Source: Rhizobium grahamii CCGE 502 (lineage in GTDB: Bacteria; Pseudomonadota; Alphaproteobacteria; Rhizobiales; Rhizobiaceae). Taken from it: a DNA stretch of 64,000 bases. Positions within the stretch are counted from its first letter, which is position 1; every line of letters starts with the position of its first letter. Shown here piece after piece: positions 38,023 to 50,800 of this stretch. Position numbers and translations under genes: made by a program. The notes under the pieces are model-generated. The model made no database searches. It was given only the letters and a program-made list of their open reading frames with translations, and was not told the DNA's origin. The stretch is from contig NZ_AEYE02000004.1 in the NCBI RefSeq assembly GCF_000298315.2, positions 124,001 through 188,000 on the forward strand. The letters run 5' to 3'.

Positions 38023-39435
38023 ATGGGGGAGCGCAAGATTTTTGCGGGACCAAAGGTCAGGCGCATTCGCAACGGCCTCGGCTTGACCCAGTCGGCGATG
38101 GCCGAGGCGCTCGGGATTTCTCCGTCCTATCTCAACCTTATCGAGCGCAACCAGCGGCCACTGACCGTGCAACTGCTCCTGAAGCTCTCTTCGGTCTACA
38201 AGGTCGATCTGGAGGAGCTGAGGGAAGGCAGTGGCAGCAGTCTCAATCAACTGAGGGAGATTTTTGCGGATCCGCTGCTGGCGGGCGAACTTCCCGGCGA
38301 TCAGGAGCTCGTCGAGGTCGCGGAAGCAGCGCCCAACGCGGCCAGCGGCATCATCAAGCTGTACCGCGCCTACAGCGAACAGGCGAGCCGCTTGTCAGAC
38401 CTGACGTCCCTGACAGCGGGACCGGGACAAATGCCGCTGGCGGGCGCGCGGCTTCCAGCCGACGAAGTCCGCGATGTTCTAGAGCGGCGCTCCGCCTATT
38501 TCCCTGAGCTGGAGGCAGCGGCAGAGGCCTTCCTGACCCGCTTTGGCGAGGTGCGTGATCTGCCGGCGGCGTTCAAGGAGTGGCTCGGGGCGGAGCGCGG
38601 GATCAGTGTCCGTATCCTTCCAGTTCATGTCATGCCCGACCTGCGGCGCCGCTTCGACCGGCACTCGATGCGTCTCTTCGTCTCCGAGCGACTGTCGCCG
38701 GCCGATCAGGCGCACGAGGTTGCCATCGAGGTTGCGACGCTCGCCTTGCGCGATGCAATCCTGATGGAGCTCGAAGGTCTGGCGCTGTTGACGCCGGAGG
38801 CGAAGCGGATAGCCCGCTTCGAACTCTCTCGTTACGGTGCGTTGGCGCTCGCCATGCCCTATGCGCCATTCCTCTCTGCAGCCCAAGCCAGCCGCTACGA
38901 TGTCGACATCCTTCGCTCGCGCTTTGGCGTTTCCTATGCGCAGGCGGCGGCCCGGCTGGTCACGCTGCAGCGTCCGGGTGCCTCCGGCATTCCATTCTTC
39001 ATGATGGAGATCGATGCGGCCGGCCACCGGCTGCGGCGTGCGGGCGCGCAGGGCTTCCCGCATTCGCGTTTTGGCGGCGGCTGTCCCAAGCTGAACATTC
39101 ATGCGGCCTTCCTTCAGCCCGGCCAGATTCTTGCCGAAACGGTCGAGCTGCCGGATGGCGGTCGCTACCTCACCGTCGCCCGGACGCTGGAGGGGCCGAA
39201 CGTTGCGTTCGGCGAGCGGGTGAGGCGCACGGCATTGCTACTCGGCTGCGAGGCGGCGACCGGTGAAGCGTCGGTCTATGGTCAGGTTGTAACTGCGCAG
39301 CAGCCGGTCCTGATCGGACCCGCCTGCCGCTTGTGCGAGCGGCGCGGTTGCCTCTCGCGCGCCGAACCACCCGTCACACGACCGCTGGGCCTCGATGAGA
39401 TGGTTACAGGCCTCAGCAGCTTCGACTTTCAATGA
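38023..39435 (+). CDS. ScfR/RamB-type short-chain fatty acid regulator (XRE helix-turn-helix plus IrrE-like domain)
   Basis: The 470-residue product has an XRE-type helix-turn-helix at residues about 10-65 (RNGLGLTQSAMAEALGISPS, then YLNLIERNQRPLTV), a middle IrrE/ImmA-like peptidase-fold region (QAHEVAIEVATLALR, where HExxH is degenerate to HEVAIE, so probably not catalytic), and a C-terminal domain with cysteines CPKLNIHAAF and PACRLCERRGCLSRAEPP typical of the ScfR/RamB group that senses short-chain acyl-CoA and controls glyoxylate-shunt genes. It is divergent from aceA. The start at 38023 has AAGGA 7 nt before it; the longer frame is unlikely. Confidence 0.86.
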   Translation: MGERKIFAGPKVRRIRNGLGLTQSAMAEALGISPSYLNLIERNQRPLTVQLLLKLSSVYKVDLEELREGSGSSLNQLREIFADPLLAGELPGDQELVEVAEAAPNAASGIIKLYRAYSEQASRLSDLTSLTAGPGQMPLAGARLPADEVRDVLERRSAYFPELEAAAEAFLTRFGEVRDLPAAFKEWLGAERGISVRILPVHVMPDLRRRFDRHSMRLFVSERLSPADQAHEVAIEVATLALRDAILMELEGLALLTPEAKRIARFELSRYGALALAMPYAPFLSAAQASRYDVDILRSRFGVSYAQAAARLVTLQRPGASGIPFFMMEIDAAGHRLRRAGAQGFPHSRFGGGCPKLNIHAAFLQPGQILAETVELPDGGRYLTVARTLEGPNVAFGERVRRTALLLGCEAATGEASVYGQVVTAQQPVLIGPACRLCERRGCLSRAEPPVTRPLGLDEMVTGLSSFDFQ

Positions 39436-39565
39436 CTGTGAAATGATTGAGACTACTGGTTTTTGCGCTTGTAGGCTCTCGAAAAGCTTTCTAGTCTGCC
39501 TGCAAAACCAGAGGGGCGGCGTCCGCAAAGCGGCACCGCAAAGCAAGAAGAAAACAGGAGATAGC

Positions 39566-40665
39566 ATGAGGTCAGTAATCGCAAGACTTGCAGCGAGCGC
39601 CGTTGTACTCGCGTTCGCCGCTGCGCCGTCCTTTGCGCAGGAGCGGGTGGTCAACATCTACAATTGGTCGGACTACATCGACAGCTCGATCCTAGAAGAC
39701 TTTACCAAGGAAACCGGGATCAAGGTCGTATACGACACCTTCGATTCCAACGAGACGGTTGAAACAAAGCTGCTCGCTGGCGGCACCGGTTACGACGTGG
39801 TCGTGCCAAGCGGCGACTTCCTTCAGCGCCAGATCCAGGCTGGCGTCTTCCAGAAGCTCGACAAATCCAAGCTGCCGAACCTCGCCAACATGTGGGATAT
39901 GATCCAGCAGCGCACCGCCATGTACGACCCCGGTAACGAATACGCGGTGGACTACATGTGGGGCACCAACGGCATCGGTTACAACAAGAAGAAGGTCGCC
40001 GAGATCCTCGGACCCGACGCAAAGGCACCGGGCCTTGAAGCAATCTTCGATCCGGCGGTTGCGGCAAAATTCAAGGATTGCGGCATCTATATGCTGGATG
40101 CGCCAAAGGACGTCATGCCGTCGGCCCTGACCTATATCGGCCTTGATCCCAATTCGAGCAAGCCGGCCGATCTGCAGAAGGCCGGCGAACTGCTGGAAAA
40201 GGTAAGGCCCTTCGTTCGCAAGTTCCATTCCTCGGAATATATCAACGCTTTGGCCAACGGCGACATCTGCATCGCGTTCGGTTACTCCGGCGACATCTTC
40301 CAGGCTGCCAACCGTGCGACCGAAGCCAAGAATGGCGTCGAAGTCGGTTATGCCATTCCGTCACAGGGCGCGCAGATGTGGTTCGACATGATGGCGATCC
40401 CGGCGATGCCAAGCACGTCGCCGAGGCGCACGAATTCCTCAACTACATGATGAAGCCTGAGGTCATCGCCAAGGCCAGCAACTATGTGTTCTACGCCAAC
40501 GGCAACAAGGCGTCGCAGCAGTTCATCGACAAGGAAGTCCTCGACGACCCGTCGGTCTATCCGAGTGAGGACGTGATGAAGAAGCTCTACAGCGTCACTC
40601 CTTGGGATCCGAAAACGCAGCGCACCGCGACCCGGATCTGGACGAAAGTCGTCACCGGCCAATAA
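39566..40665 (+). pseudogene. potF: Putrescine ABC transporter binding protein PotF, frameshifted
   Basis: The gene starts at ATG 39566 (AGGAG upstream) with a signal peptide (MRSVIARLAASAVVLAFAAA, PSFAQ) and a polyamine-binding fold starting RVVNIYNWSDYIDSSILED. The first frame runs normally to MWFDMMAIPA (about 40405) and then drifts into MPSTSPRRTNSSTT and stops at 40450. The normal C-terminal part (DAKHVAEAHEFLNYMMKPEV to KVVTGQ) continues at once in another frame to 40665. One base is missing at about 40404, between the codons for Pro-Ala and Asp-Ala. Either a true mutation, giving a protein that lacks its last 90 residues, or a sequencing error. Potential potG promoter lies downstream. 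Confidence 0.85.
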
Positions 40666-40673
40666 CGAAAATT

Positions 40674-40705
40674 AGGCCCGGTCGGCAACGCCCGGGCCTT
40701 TTCTT
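40674..40705 (+). terminator. Terminator or attenuator between potF and potG
   Basis: AGGCCCGG (40674-40681) pairs with CCGGGCCT (40692-40699) followed by TTTCTTT. It lies 9 nt after the potF stop, so it may limit readthrough into potGHI, keeping the binding protein in excess. Confidence 0.75.
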
Positions 40706-40758
40706 TCCGTACCGGTCTCGGGGAAGCCGGCTCTTAGAATGACTTTTCGGGGCACAAT

Positions 40759-41901
40759 ATGAAGTCACTTGGCAATATCCGCCGCTCCTTTGCACCGTGG
40801 ACAGACCCGGCATCGAAGCCGTTTATATCGTTCAACAACGTCACGAAGCGGTTTGGCGACTTCACGGCCGTCGACGACCTGTCTCTGAATATCTATCACC
40901 GCGAATTCTTTGCTCTGCTCGGGGCTTCCGGCTGCGGAAAATCGACGCTGCTGCGCATGCTTGCAGGCTTCGAACAGCCGACCTCGGGCGAAATCGTCCT
41001 CGACGGCACAAACCTTGCCGGCACGCCGCCCTACAAGCGGCCAGTCAACATGATGTTTCAGTCCTACGCGCTCTTTCCGCATATGACCGTGGAAAAGAAT
41101 ATCGCCTTCGGCCTGCGCCAGGATGGCATGCCGAAGGAGGAGATTGCTGAGCGCGTTCTGCAGATGCTGAAGATGGTGAAGCTCGAGAAGTTCGCCGCGC
41201 GCAAGCCGAACCAGCTGTCCGGTGGTCAGCGCCAGCGCGTTGCTCTGGCGCGTTCCCTTGCCAAGCGGCCGAAGGTGCTGTTGCTCGACGAACCGCTCGG
41301 TGCGCTGGACAAGAAGCTGCGTGAGGAAACGCAGTTCGAGCTCATGGATCTCCAGCAGAACCTCGGCCTGACCTTTGTCGTGGTGACCCACGACCAGGAA
41401 GAGGCGATGACCATGGCCGATCGAATTGCGGTGATGAGCCACGGCAAGGTCATCCAGGTGGCGACGCCGGCCGAGATCTACGAGGCGCCGAACTCCCGCT
41501 TTGTCGCTGACTTCATCGGTGACGTGAACATCTTCGATGGCAAGGTCGCGAGCGCGAATGACAGCACCGTCGAGATTGCTGTCGACGAAGATTTTTCGAT
41601 CAGCGTCATCACCCCTGAAAAGCCGACCATGGGCTCGTCGGTCGGCTTCGCAATTCGTCCGGAAAAGCTCAAGGTTTCACGCAAGCCGCCTGCCAATCCG
41701 AAGGTGAACGCGGCCTCCGGGGAGCTGTGGGACATCGGCTATCTCGGCGACATGACGGTTTTCCACGTGAAGCTGACGAGCGGCAAAGTGGTCAAGGCCT
41801 CGCTTCTCAATGCCCAACGTGCCGTCGACGATCCGTTTACTTACGATCAGGAAGTCTGGATCACCTTCGCCGAGGATGCCGGCGTCCTTCTCAAGGATTG
41901 A
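40759..41901 (+). CDS. potG: Putrescine ABC transporter ATP-binding protein PotG
   Basis: PotG energises polyamine import. The 380-residue product has Walker A GASGCGKST (residues 55-63), Q-loop FQSYALFPHM, signature LSGGQRQRVALARSLA, Walker B KVLLLDEPLGALDKK and the switch His in VTHDQEEAMTMADR, then a C-terminal TOBE domain. It follows potF after a terminator-like hairpin and precedes potH by 3 nt. Confidence 0.93.
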   Translation: MKSLGNIRRSFAPWTDPASKPFISFNNVTKRFGDFTAVDDLSLNIYHREFFALLGASGCGKSTLLRMLAGFEQPTSGEIVLDGTNLAGTPPYKRPVNMMFQSYALFPHMTVEKNIAFGLRQDGMPKEEIAERVLQMLKMVKLEKFAARKPNQLSGGQRQRVALARSLAKRPKVLLLDEPLGALDKKLREETQFELMDLQQNLGLTFVVVTHDQEEAMTMADRIAVMSHGKVIQVATPAEIYEAPNSRFVADFIGDVNIFDGKVASANDSTVEIAVDEDFSISVITPEKPTMGSSVGFAIRPEKLKVSRKPPANPKVNAASGELWDIGYLGDMTVFHVKLTSGKVVKASLLNAQRAVDDPFTYDQEVWITFAEDAGVLLKD

Positions 41902-41904
41902 ACC

Positions 41905-42816
41905 ATGGGCAAGCTCGGTTCCGCCTTCTACAATCGCCTGGTCATCATCGTTCCATATGTCTGGCTGCTGCTGTTCTTCCTGGCGCCGTTCTTCATCGTC
42001 TTCCGCATATCGCTGTCGACGACGGCAATCGCCATGCCCCCCTACGAGCCCGTTTTTTCGCTCGGTGACGGCTTGGCCGGTTTCTGGGAAAAAGTCGGCA
42101 CTTTTTCCTTCGACAACTACAGCTACCTCATCGATGATCCGCTCTATGTGAACGCTTACATATCGAGCCTGGTGATCGCCGGCATCTCGACGTTCCTGAC
42201 GCTGCTGATCGCGTATCCGATCGCCTACGGCATGGCACAGGCGCCGCGTAGCATCCGTCCGACGCTGCTGATGCTCGTCATCCTGCCGTTCTGGACGAGC
42301 TTCCTGATCCGGGTTTACGCCTGGATCGCGATCCTGAAGCCGGAAGGATTGTTCAATCAGCTGCTGCTATCGCTGCACGTCATCGACACGCCGCTGATCA
42401 TCCTGAACACCAATGTCGCGGTCTATATCGGCATCGTCTATTCCTATCTGCCGTTCATGGTCCTGCCGCTCTATTCCTCGCTGGAAAAGATGGATGACAC
42501 CTTGATCGAAGCTGCGCAGGATCTTGGTTGCACGCCGATCAGCGCGTTCTGGCGAGTGACTTTCCCGCTGTCACTGCCCGGCGTCGTCGCCGGCTGCATG
42601 CTGGTGTTTATCCCCGCTGTCGGCGAGTTCGTTATCCCGGATCTCCTTGGCGGATCGCAGACGCTGATGATCGGCAAGACGTTGTGGAGCGAATTCAATT
42701 CCAACCGCGACTGGCCAGTGTCCTCGGCGGTGGCGACCATCCTGCTGCTGATCCTGGTGATCCCGATCGTGTTCTTCCAGAACGCGCAGGCCAAGGCCGA
42801 TGAGCAGGGGAGATAG
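41905..42816 (+). CDS. potH: Putrescine ABC transporter permease PotH
   Basis: An inner-membrane permease of the polyamine family. The 303-residue product has about six hydrophobic segments, starting with VIIVPYVWLLLFFLAPFFIV, and the EAA loop DDTLIEAAQDLGCTPISAFW (about residues 195-214). Family hallmark ILPFWTSFLIRVYAWIAILK precedes it. It follows potG by 3 nt and overlaps the approach to potI (2-nt gap). Confidence 0.93.
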   Translation: MGKLGSAFYNRLVIIVPYVWLLLFFLAPFFIVFRISLSTTAIAMPPYEPVFSLGDGLAGFWEKVGTFSFDNYSYLIDDPLYVNAYISSLVIAGISTFLTLLIAYPIAYGMAQAPRSIRPTLLMLVILPFWTSFLIRVYAWIAILKPEGLFNQLLLSLHVIDTPLIILNTNVAVYIGIVYSYLPFMVLPLYSSLEKMDDTLIEAAQDLGCTPISAFWRVTFPLSLPGVVAGCMLVFIPAVGEFVIPDLLGGSQTLMIGKTLWSEFNSNRDWPVSSAVATILLLILVIPIVFFQNAQAKADEQGR

Positions 42817-42818
42817 AC

Positions 42819-43637
42819 ATGCTGAGATGGACCCGTTTCAACGTCGCTTCCGTCGCGCTCGGCTTTGCGTTTCTCTACCTGCCGATCGTTCTTCTGGTCG
42901 TGTTTTCCTTCAACGAGTCGAAACTCGTGACCGTCTGGGGTGGCTTTTCGGCCAAATGGTACGTCTCGCTCCTTCATAATCAGGCTTTGCTCGATGCTGC
43001 CTGGGTGACGATCCGCGTCGGGATCCTCTCGGCCACCGCGGCAACGATCCTCGGAACGCTGGCCGCGATCGCTCTGGTGCGTTACACGCGCTTTCGCGGG
43101 CGCATGCTGTTTTCCGGCATGGTGTACGCGCCGCTGGTCATGCCCGAGGTGATCACCGGCCTGTCGCTTCTGCTGCTCTTCGTGGCGATCGGCCTCGACC
43201 GCGGCTTCTGGACGATCACGCTGGCGCACACGACGCTGACGATGTGTTTCGTTGCCGTTGTCGTGCAATCGCGACTGCTGAGCTTCGACCGATCGATCGA
43301 GGAGGCGGCCCAGGATCTCGGCTCGCCGCCCGTGCGGACGTTCTTCGAAATCACGTTGCCGATTATTGCGCCTGCAGTGCTTTCCGGCTGGATCCTCGCC
43401 TTCACATTGTCGCTGGATGACCTTGTCATCGCGAGCTTCACCTCCGGCCCCGGAGCGACGACGCTGCCGATGAAGATCTACAGCCAGGTCCGCCTCGGGG
43501 TAACGCCCGAGATCAATGCGGTCTGCACCATTCTGATCGGCATCGTGGCGATTGGCGTCATCTGTGCATCGACGATCACGAAGCGTCGCGAACTGCAGCG
43601 CGAGCGGGACGAGCGTGCGGCGGCAAACGCGCCGTGA
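42819..43637 (+). CDS. potI: Putrescine ABC transporter permease PotI
   Basis: The second permease of the system, 272 residues, six hydrophobic segments (FLYLPIVLLVVFSFNESKLV first) and the EAA loop RSIEEAAQDLGSPPVRTFFE. It ends with ERDERAAANAP. Its TGA at 43635-43637 directly abuts the stop of the convergent AsmA-like gene, with no spacer between them, so termination signals must lie inside coding sequence. Confidence 0.93.
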   Translation: MLRWTRFNVASVALGFAFLYLPIVLLVVFSFNESKLVTVWGGFSAKWYVSLLHNQALLDAAWVTIRVGILSATAATILGTLAAIALVRYTRFRGRMLFSGMVYAPLVMPEVITGLSLLLLFVAIGLDRGFWTITLAHTTLTMCFVAVVVQSRLLSFDRSIEEAAQDLGSPPVRTFFEITLPIIAPAVLSGWILAFTLSLDDLVIASFTSGPGATTLPMKIYSQVRLGVTPEINAVCTILIGIVAIGVICASTITKRRELQRERDERAAANAP

Positions 43638-45518
43638 CTACTTGGTCGACCCCTGCTGCGTGACCGGGGCAGGGGAGATAACCGGCTCCGGCCACGCACC
43701 GCCAACGAAGAACGGCAGAGGCGGCAAGCTCGGCGATACCGTTGGGTCGGTCGCCTCGATCGTTCCCGACAAGGCCAATCCATTCGACCGGTAGGGAATG
43801 ACGCCGGAGAGGATCAGCGTCTGCTGCGGTCCCTCGATGCGTGCCCCGTGGATTGTCGCCGCGCCATCCGCGAGGTCCGCGGTGATGTCGAAATTGTCGA
43901 AAGCGAAGGCGCGATGGGATACCGAATTCAAGGGAAAGAAGTCGGCCCGTGCTGCCTCTTCGCGCACCGCTTCCGCATCAAATCCTGGAAGTGAGCCTGA
44001 CCGCGCGCGGAAGGCGATTCTTCCCGTCACGTCGCTGGCGCCGGCCTTCCAGAGCGGCATCAATGTCTTCACCGACATGTCCAGAGAACCCGTTGCAAGC
44101 GGCAGCGGTCCTTGGAGCTGAAGCCGCTCGATCAGGCCGGCAAAGTCGGCGCCCCGGATCGACAGTTGCAATCTGCCGCCGCCGTCGAAATCCCCACGCA
44201 TCGCCTCCAAGTGAGCGGATAGTTCGCCGCCCTCGAATTGGCTGTCGCCGATGTCGAACTTCGCCTCGTTGCTGGAAACGATGATGCTGGCCCCGACGTC
44301 CGATAGCGTGAAAGGCTCCACCAGCGCCTGCTTGGCGGAAAGCCGCAGGTCGAGGTCCAGCTTTTGCAGAAGTCCGCCATCGGGCGGTCCATCCGCCTCG
44401 CCGGCGGCCAAGCGTAGGATAAACGCATCGAACAGCGACCTGAAATTCATTTGGTCGAAAGCGAGCGTGCCACCAAGCTTGGCTCGCTTGCCCGGTGGAA
44501 AGGCCACGTCCATCGCACCGCGCGCATTCGATCCATTCATGCTCATGTTGACATTGTCGAAGCGGAAGCCGTTCGGAACCGACGCGACATCCGTCTCGAG
44601 CGAGAAGGTCCGAAGGGTCGCGATACCCGGCAGCGATCGGTCGACCCATGTCAGCAGTGCCGGCATGTCGGGGATGCTGAGCGCCATGTTGCCGGAGAGG
44701 TCGAAGAGATGCGAGATATTTGCCACCCCTTGGAACCGCGCTGTAAGTAGGCCGGAAGTCAGCGATGCCGTCATCTCCGCGCTCTTGCCACCGAAGATGA
44801 GCAACGGGCTGCGGGAGGAAAAATCGAGCTTCAAATCCTGTCCGCTCGTCCGTGCGATCAGCACGGCGGTGATTGGGCTCGAAAGTTTGCGCCAGCTGAC
44901 ATCGGCGGTCACGCCCTCGAAACGGAAAGTCCTGCCGCTGGCGACGTCGGCGACATTCACGGTCCCATCCTCAACGGTGATGGCCCCGATGGCGGCATCC
45001 AGCTTTTTGTCGAGGACTTCTTTTCCGCCCTCTTCGCGCGCATTGGCGATCGCTTTTGCCAGAAGCCCCTCGTTGGTCCAGTCGATCACGCCGCTGCTTT
45101 CGCGGGTCAGCAGCAGGTTGGGGCGCAGAAGATGGAACTCGTGGAAGCTTGCACGGCCTCTGATCGCGTCAATCACGCTGAATTCGGCGGAAAGGCTTTC
45201 GACGGTTCCAAGCAGCTTGGCTCGGTCATCTTTCTGGCGAACGGAGATCTTGCTGAGGATAATCCGAGGCGTCGGCCAGAATTCGATGACCGGCTTGCCG
45301 GCGATCTCTGCACGATAGCCTGCCCATTTCGAAAGCGCATCCTCAATCCCGGATCGAACAAGGCCGGTGGAGATCAGATAGGGGGCGGCCACCCGAAGCG
45401 CAACGAAGATAGACAAGACAACGAGCAGCGTGACCGTTGCCAGCCTCGCAAAGCTTGGCAGCCAGCGGGTCACAGGCCTGATTTTCTTCCACCATCGCGG
45501 CTGTCGTGACGTCCCCAT
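43638..45518 (-). CDS. AsmA-family inner-membrane protein
   Basis: The product (about 626 residues from the ATG at 45518) has one N-terminal membrane segment (FARLATVTLLVVLSIFVALR) and a long beta-rich periplasmic part with repeated motifs of the AsmA/TamB lipid-transfer superfamily, ending in a Pro-rich tail. AsmA-like proteins bridge the periplasm and affect outer-membrane lipid homeostasis. The open frame extends to 45731 over the start of the divergent gene; I prefer 45518, where the conserved part begins, although the ribosome site is weak. Confidence 0.8.
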   Translation of the reverse strand: MGTSRQPRWWKKIRPVTRWLPSFARLATVTLLVVLSIFVALRVAAPYLISTGLVRSGIEDALSKWAGYRAEIAGKPVIEFWPTPRIILSKISVRQKDDRAKLLGTVESLSAEFSVIDAIRGRASFHEFHLLRPNLLLTRESSGVIDWTNEGLLAKAIANAREEGGKEVLDKKLDAAIGAITVEDGTVNVADVASGRTFRFEGVTADVSWRKLSSPITAVLIARTSGQDLKLDFSSRSPLLIFGGKSAEMTASLTSGLLTARFQGVANISHLFDLSGNMALSIPDMPALLTWVDRSLPGIATLRTFSLETDVASVPNGFRFDNVNMSMNGSNARGAMDVAFPPGKRAKLGGTLAFDQMNFRSLFDAFILRLAAGEADGPPDGGLLQKLDLDLRLSAKQALVEPFTLSDVGASIIVSSNEAKFDIGDSQFEGGELSAHLEAMRGDFDGGGRLQLSIRGADFAGLIERLQLQGPLPLATGSLDMSVKTLMPLWKAGASDVTGRIAFRARSGSLPGFDAEAVREEAARADFFPLNSVSHRAFAFDNFDITADLADGAATIHGARIEGPQQTLILSGVIPYRSNGLALSGTIEATDPTVSPSLPPLPFFVGGAWPEPVISPAPVTQQGSTK

Positions 45519-45679
45519 ATAATCCGCCAGTCTCTTCGGGTAATTGCCCTTAATGCTCTGAAATGCCGGATATATCAAATGCCGTTTGCTTGCAAATACA
45601 TGCCGCTGGCCGTGCTCGTCACTGCCTTTATAAGCTGATATTGCATTGTATATAGACGAGCGAACAGAAGGAGTGTCGA

Positions 45680-47632
<1,953 letters not shown>

Positions 47633-47827
47633 CCGAGAGAAATCACCAGCCGGTTACAAGCTTTCACCTTTGAGAGATTGAGGGCCGCGGCAACCTTTCG
47701 TTAAGAAACGTTGGTCAGAAGTAAATTCAACTTGGGGCTGCGCATGAACGAGGCAGCCGGAGCCCTTGGCTCCTAAAACATGATGTTGGACTGACTAAGC
47801 CCTTGTTGAACAGCACCCAAACTCTGA

Positions 47828-47852
47828 GGCAGCCTTTTGGCTGCCCTTTTTT
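47828..47852. terminator. Terminator between acsA2 and the convergent kinase gene
   Basis: GGCAGCC (47828-47834) pairs with GGCTGCC (47839-47845) around TTTT, followed by CTTTTTTG. It lies 3 nt from the stop of the convergent kinase gene. An AAAC-rich left flank makes it less clear as a terminator for the - strand. The 190-nt stretch before it (47633-47827) contains no gene I can support. Confidence 0.8.
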
Positions 47853-47854
47853 GT

Positions 47855-50800
47855 TCAGCCTGCAAGGACCCGCTGCGACGGGAAGGCGATCTCGACCAAA
47901 GTGCCTTCATTGGGTGCGGAGCTGATCGCGAAAATCGCCCGGTTGGCATCGACCATCGCCTTGGTGAGCGGCAGGCCGAGCCCCGTACCGTCACCGCGGT
48001 GTCGCGACTGTGCGGAAACCTGGCGGAATGGCTTCATCGCCTGCTCGAGTTCGCTCCGCGTCATGCCGACACCGGTATCACGCACGCGCAAGACGACGCT
48101 GCCGTTTGCCTCGTAGGAGGTTGATACGACGATCTGCCCCCCGGCCGGCGTGAACCGGATCGAGTTGGAGAGGACGTTGAGCGCGATCTGCTTGATCGAG
48201 CGAAGATCCGCAACGACATCGGGCACAGCCTGGGAGAGGGCGGTGCGGATGATCACGCGTTGGCTGTTTGCCTGCGGTTGGAGCAACGAAACCGCCTCCG
48301 AAATGGCATTGTTCAGGTCGATGGCGCCGAAGTCCAGTTCCATTTCCCCGGCCTCGATCTTCGAGATGTCCAGCAGGTCGTTGACGATGTCGAGGACATG
48401 GCGGCCGGAACGACCGATGTCATTGGCGTATTCGACATAGCGCGGATGCCCGATGGGACCGAAGCGCTCGGTTGCCATCATGTCGGAAAAGCCGATGATT
48501 GCATTCAGCGGCGTGCGAATCTCGTGGCTGACACGCGCCAAGAAATCCGTCTTGTGTTCGTTGGCGGTCTCCGCAGCGCTCTTGGCGTTTCGAAGTTCGT
48601 CTTCCGTGCGTTTCCATTGGGTAATGTCGCGAATGACTGCGCAATAGCCGCTGGAGGAGGTGAGCCGTCCCATCGTCATGAAGAGCGGCACAAACCCGCC
48701 GCCGGCCTCGCGTCCGATCACTTCGCGGCCATCGTTGAGCACGCTTGCGACGCCGTGGCCCGACAGGCCGCCGAGGTAGTCGAGCACGGCCTTCTGGCTC
48801 TCATGCGCAAACAGCATGACGAACGGCTTCCCGCGGGTCTCGTCCTCGTCGTAGTTGAAAAGCGCGCTGGCGGAGCGATTCATCGAACGGATGTCACCCT
48901 CCGCGCCGATCACCACGACCCCGTCTGTTGCCGTTTCGAGGATCGACCGTAGCTCCTCGACCTCTACCTGCAGCTTTGCGACCTTCTCCAGCATCCTTTC
49001 GAAGGAGCGGGGCTCCGCAGGCGGCACAGGTCGCACTGGAACCACCGCATCACTTGCTGCCGGCATCAGGGCGAGCATCAAGGCGCTGCTTTCTTCCCAG
49101 CGAATGGACTGCAGCCGTGCCGTGACCGGAATGAGGCTATCATCGACCGTTACCAGCATCATCGAGCCGGAGCGGCCGGCACTTTCTTGAAGGTCTGAAC
49201 GCTGCAGCAGCGCATCGATGCCGCCGACCCCGCTTAATTCCTCAAGCGTCTTGTAGCCGGTCAGTCGCATGAACTCCGGGTTCGCGTGGATCAATTCGTC
49301 GCCGGCATGCACGAGGACGGCGACGGGGAGCTGGTCGACGGTCGCGGCGGACAGTCCCCCGATCATTTTGGCGCGCGGCGGAATGAAGCTTGCCAGCATA
49401 TCCATTTGGCTGACGGTTTCTTCCAGCCCTTCGGTCACATCGTCTTCGCCAGACTCGCTGGTATCGACCGTCTCGCCTTCACCGGCCTCAGCCTTGGCGA
49501 TGTCTTGATCTTCAAACGAGGCGTCAGTGGCCGCTTCATCAACATGCCCGGTGATTGCCTGCGTTACCGCTGCGGGCGCGTCATGCTCTTCAGTCTCGCT
49601 TACCGCAGGCTCTTCGTCGCGCACTTCCGGCTCTCGGACGCCGAAGGCTTCGAGGCGCTTGGCGATCTCGCGGAAATTTGCCTGCTCGGCGGAGGTCAGC
49701 CGCGGGCCGACGCCATGCAGTTGGACGATCTTGTCCGTCAGGCGACGGCTTGGGGTTTCGACAATCCGCAAGGCGGGCGGCTCGGCGGCTGGCGACGGAT
49801 TGACTGTCGGCTCGGTCCTCACTTCGTCGTCAGCGTCGGCGGTAGCAGGTTCGTCTGCGGGCGCTTCGGATGGGAGCGTCGCTGTCTCGTCGCTGGCCGC
49901 CACTTCTTCGGCGCGCGCCGGCGCCGCATCATCCTCGGAGGCCTCCGGCTGGTCGGGTATTGCGGCGTCATCGGTCAAGCCGTTCGGACCAAGCGTCAGT
50001 CCAAGCGCCAGAGGGTCTTCGGCCGCATCGGACAGGCGCACGACCCCAAATCCTCGAAAGCCGTCGAATTCGCGGCTGCGTGTATAGGTGGGCAGGGCTG
50101 CGAGATCGACCGGTACGGCCAGGCTCGTTCCCTCGATTGGCCAATGGATCGTCTTGCCGGACCAGGTGTCGCGGCGCGCCAGAGCTTCGCTGATCTTGCC
50201 TTCAGGATCGAGATTGAAGAGCGCCGCAATGTCGCTGAACGGCGTGCCGATGATATCAGCCGCATGCGGTCCCACCGCTTCGGCAAACTCATTTGACACC
50301 TCGCTGAACCGCCCTGCCGCGTCGATTTTCCAGACGAAGCGGGTGGCGCGGCTGTTCGGGTAGAAAACGAAGGCGTCAGCCTTGGCAGCCGGCTCAGGTT
50401 CCGGCTGCTCTCTCTCGGCAGCGATTTCGACACCATGATCGGTTGCCCCCGGGCTTTCCACAACCCGTGCTTCTGCCGGGATCTCTTCGGCCGCTGTCGG
50501 TTCCTCGTTCGAGGCGATGGAAACCGGCTCGTTCCCGGCTCCGTCCGATATCATTTCCAGTGCCGGTACGTCCGCATAGGCTTCGACGGAGTGTTCTTCG
50601 ACCGGCATGGGTAGCTTACCGGCGTTTTCCGGCACCGGCCTGTCCTCTTGGCTCATCACCTCAGGAGCCGGCTCGGCGTCCATCGCTTCTTCGGCGATTG
50701 CAGCAGGTTCCGAGTTCACCGCTTCCGCGGCATCGCCTTCATGGAGGCTCTCGTCGAGAGGCTCTTCCAGGTCTTCGATGCCGGCAATGGCATCGATCGC

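Noticed and set aside
47744-47776. Ten-codon ORF (MNEAAGALGS) after acsA2
   Set aside because: Too short, no convincing ribosome site; the GGAGCC...GGCTCC it contains is a small hairpin only.
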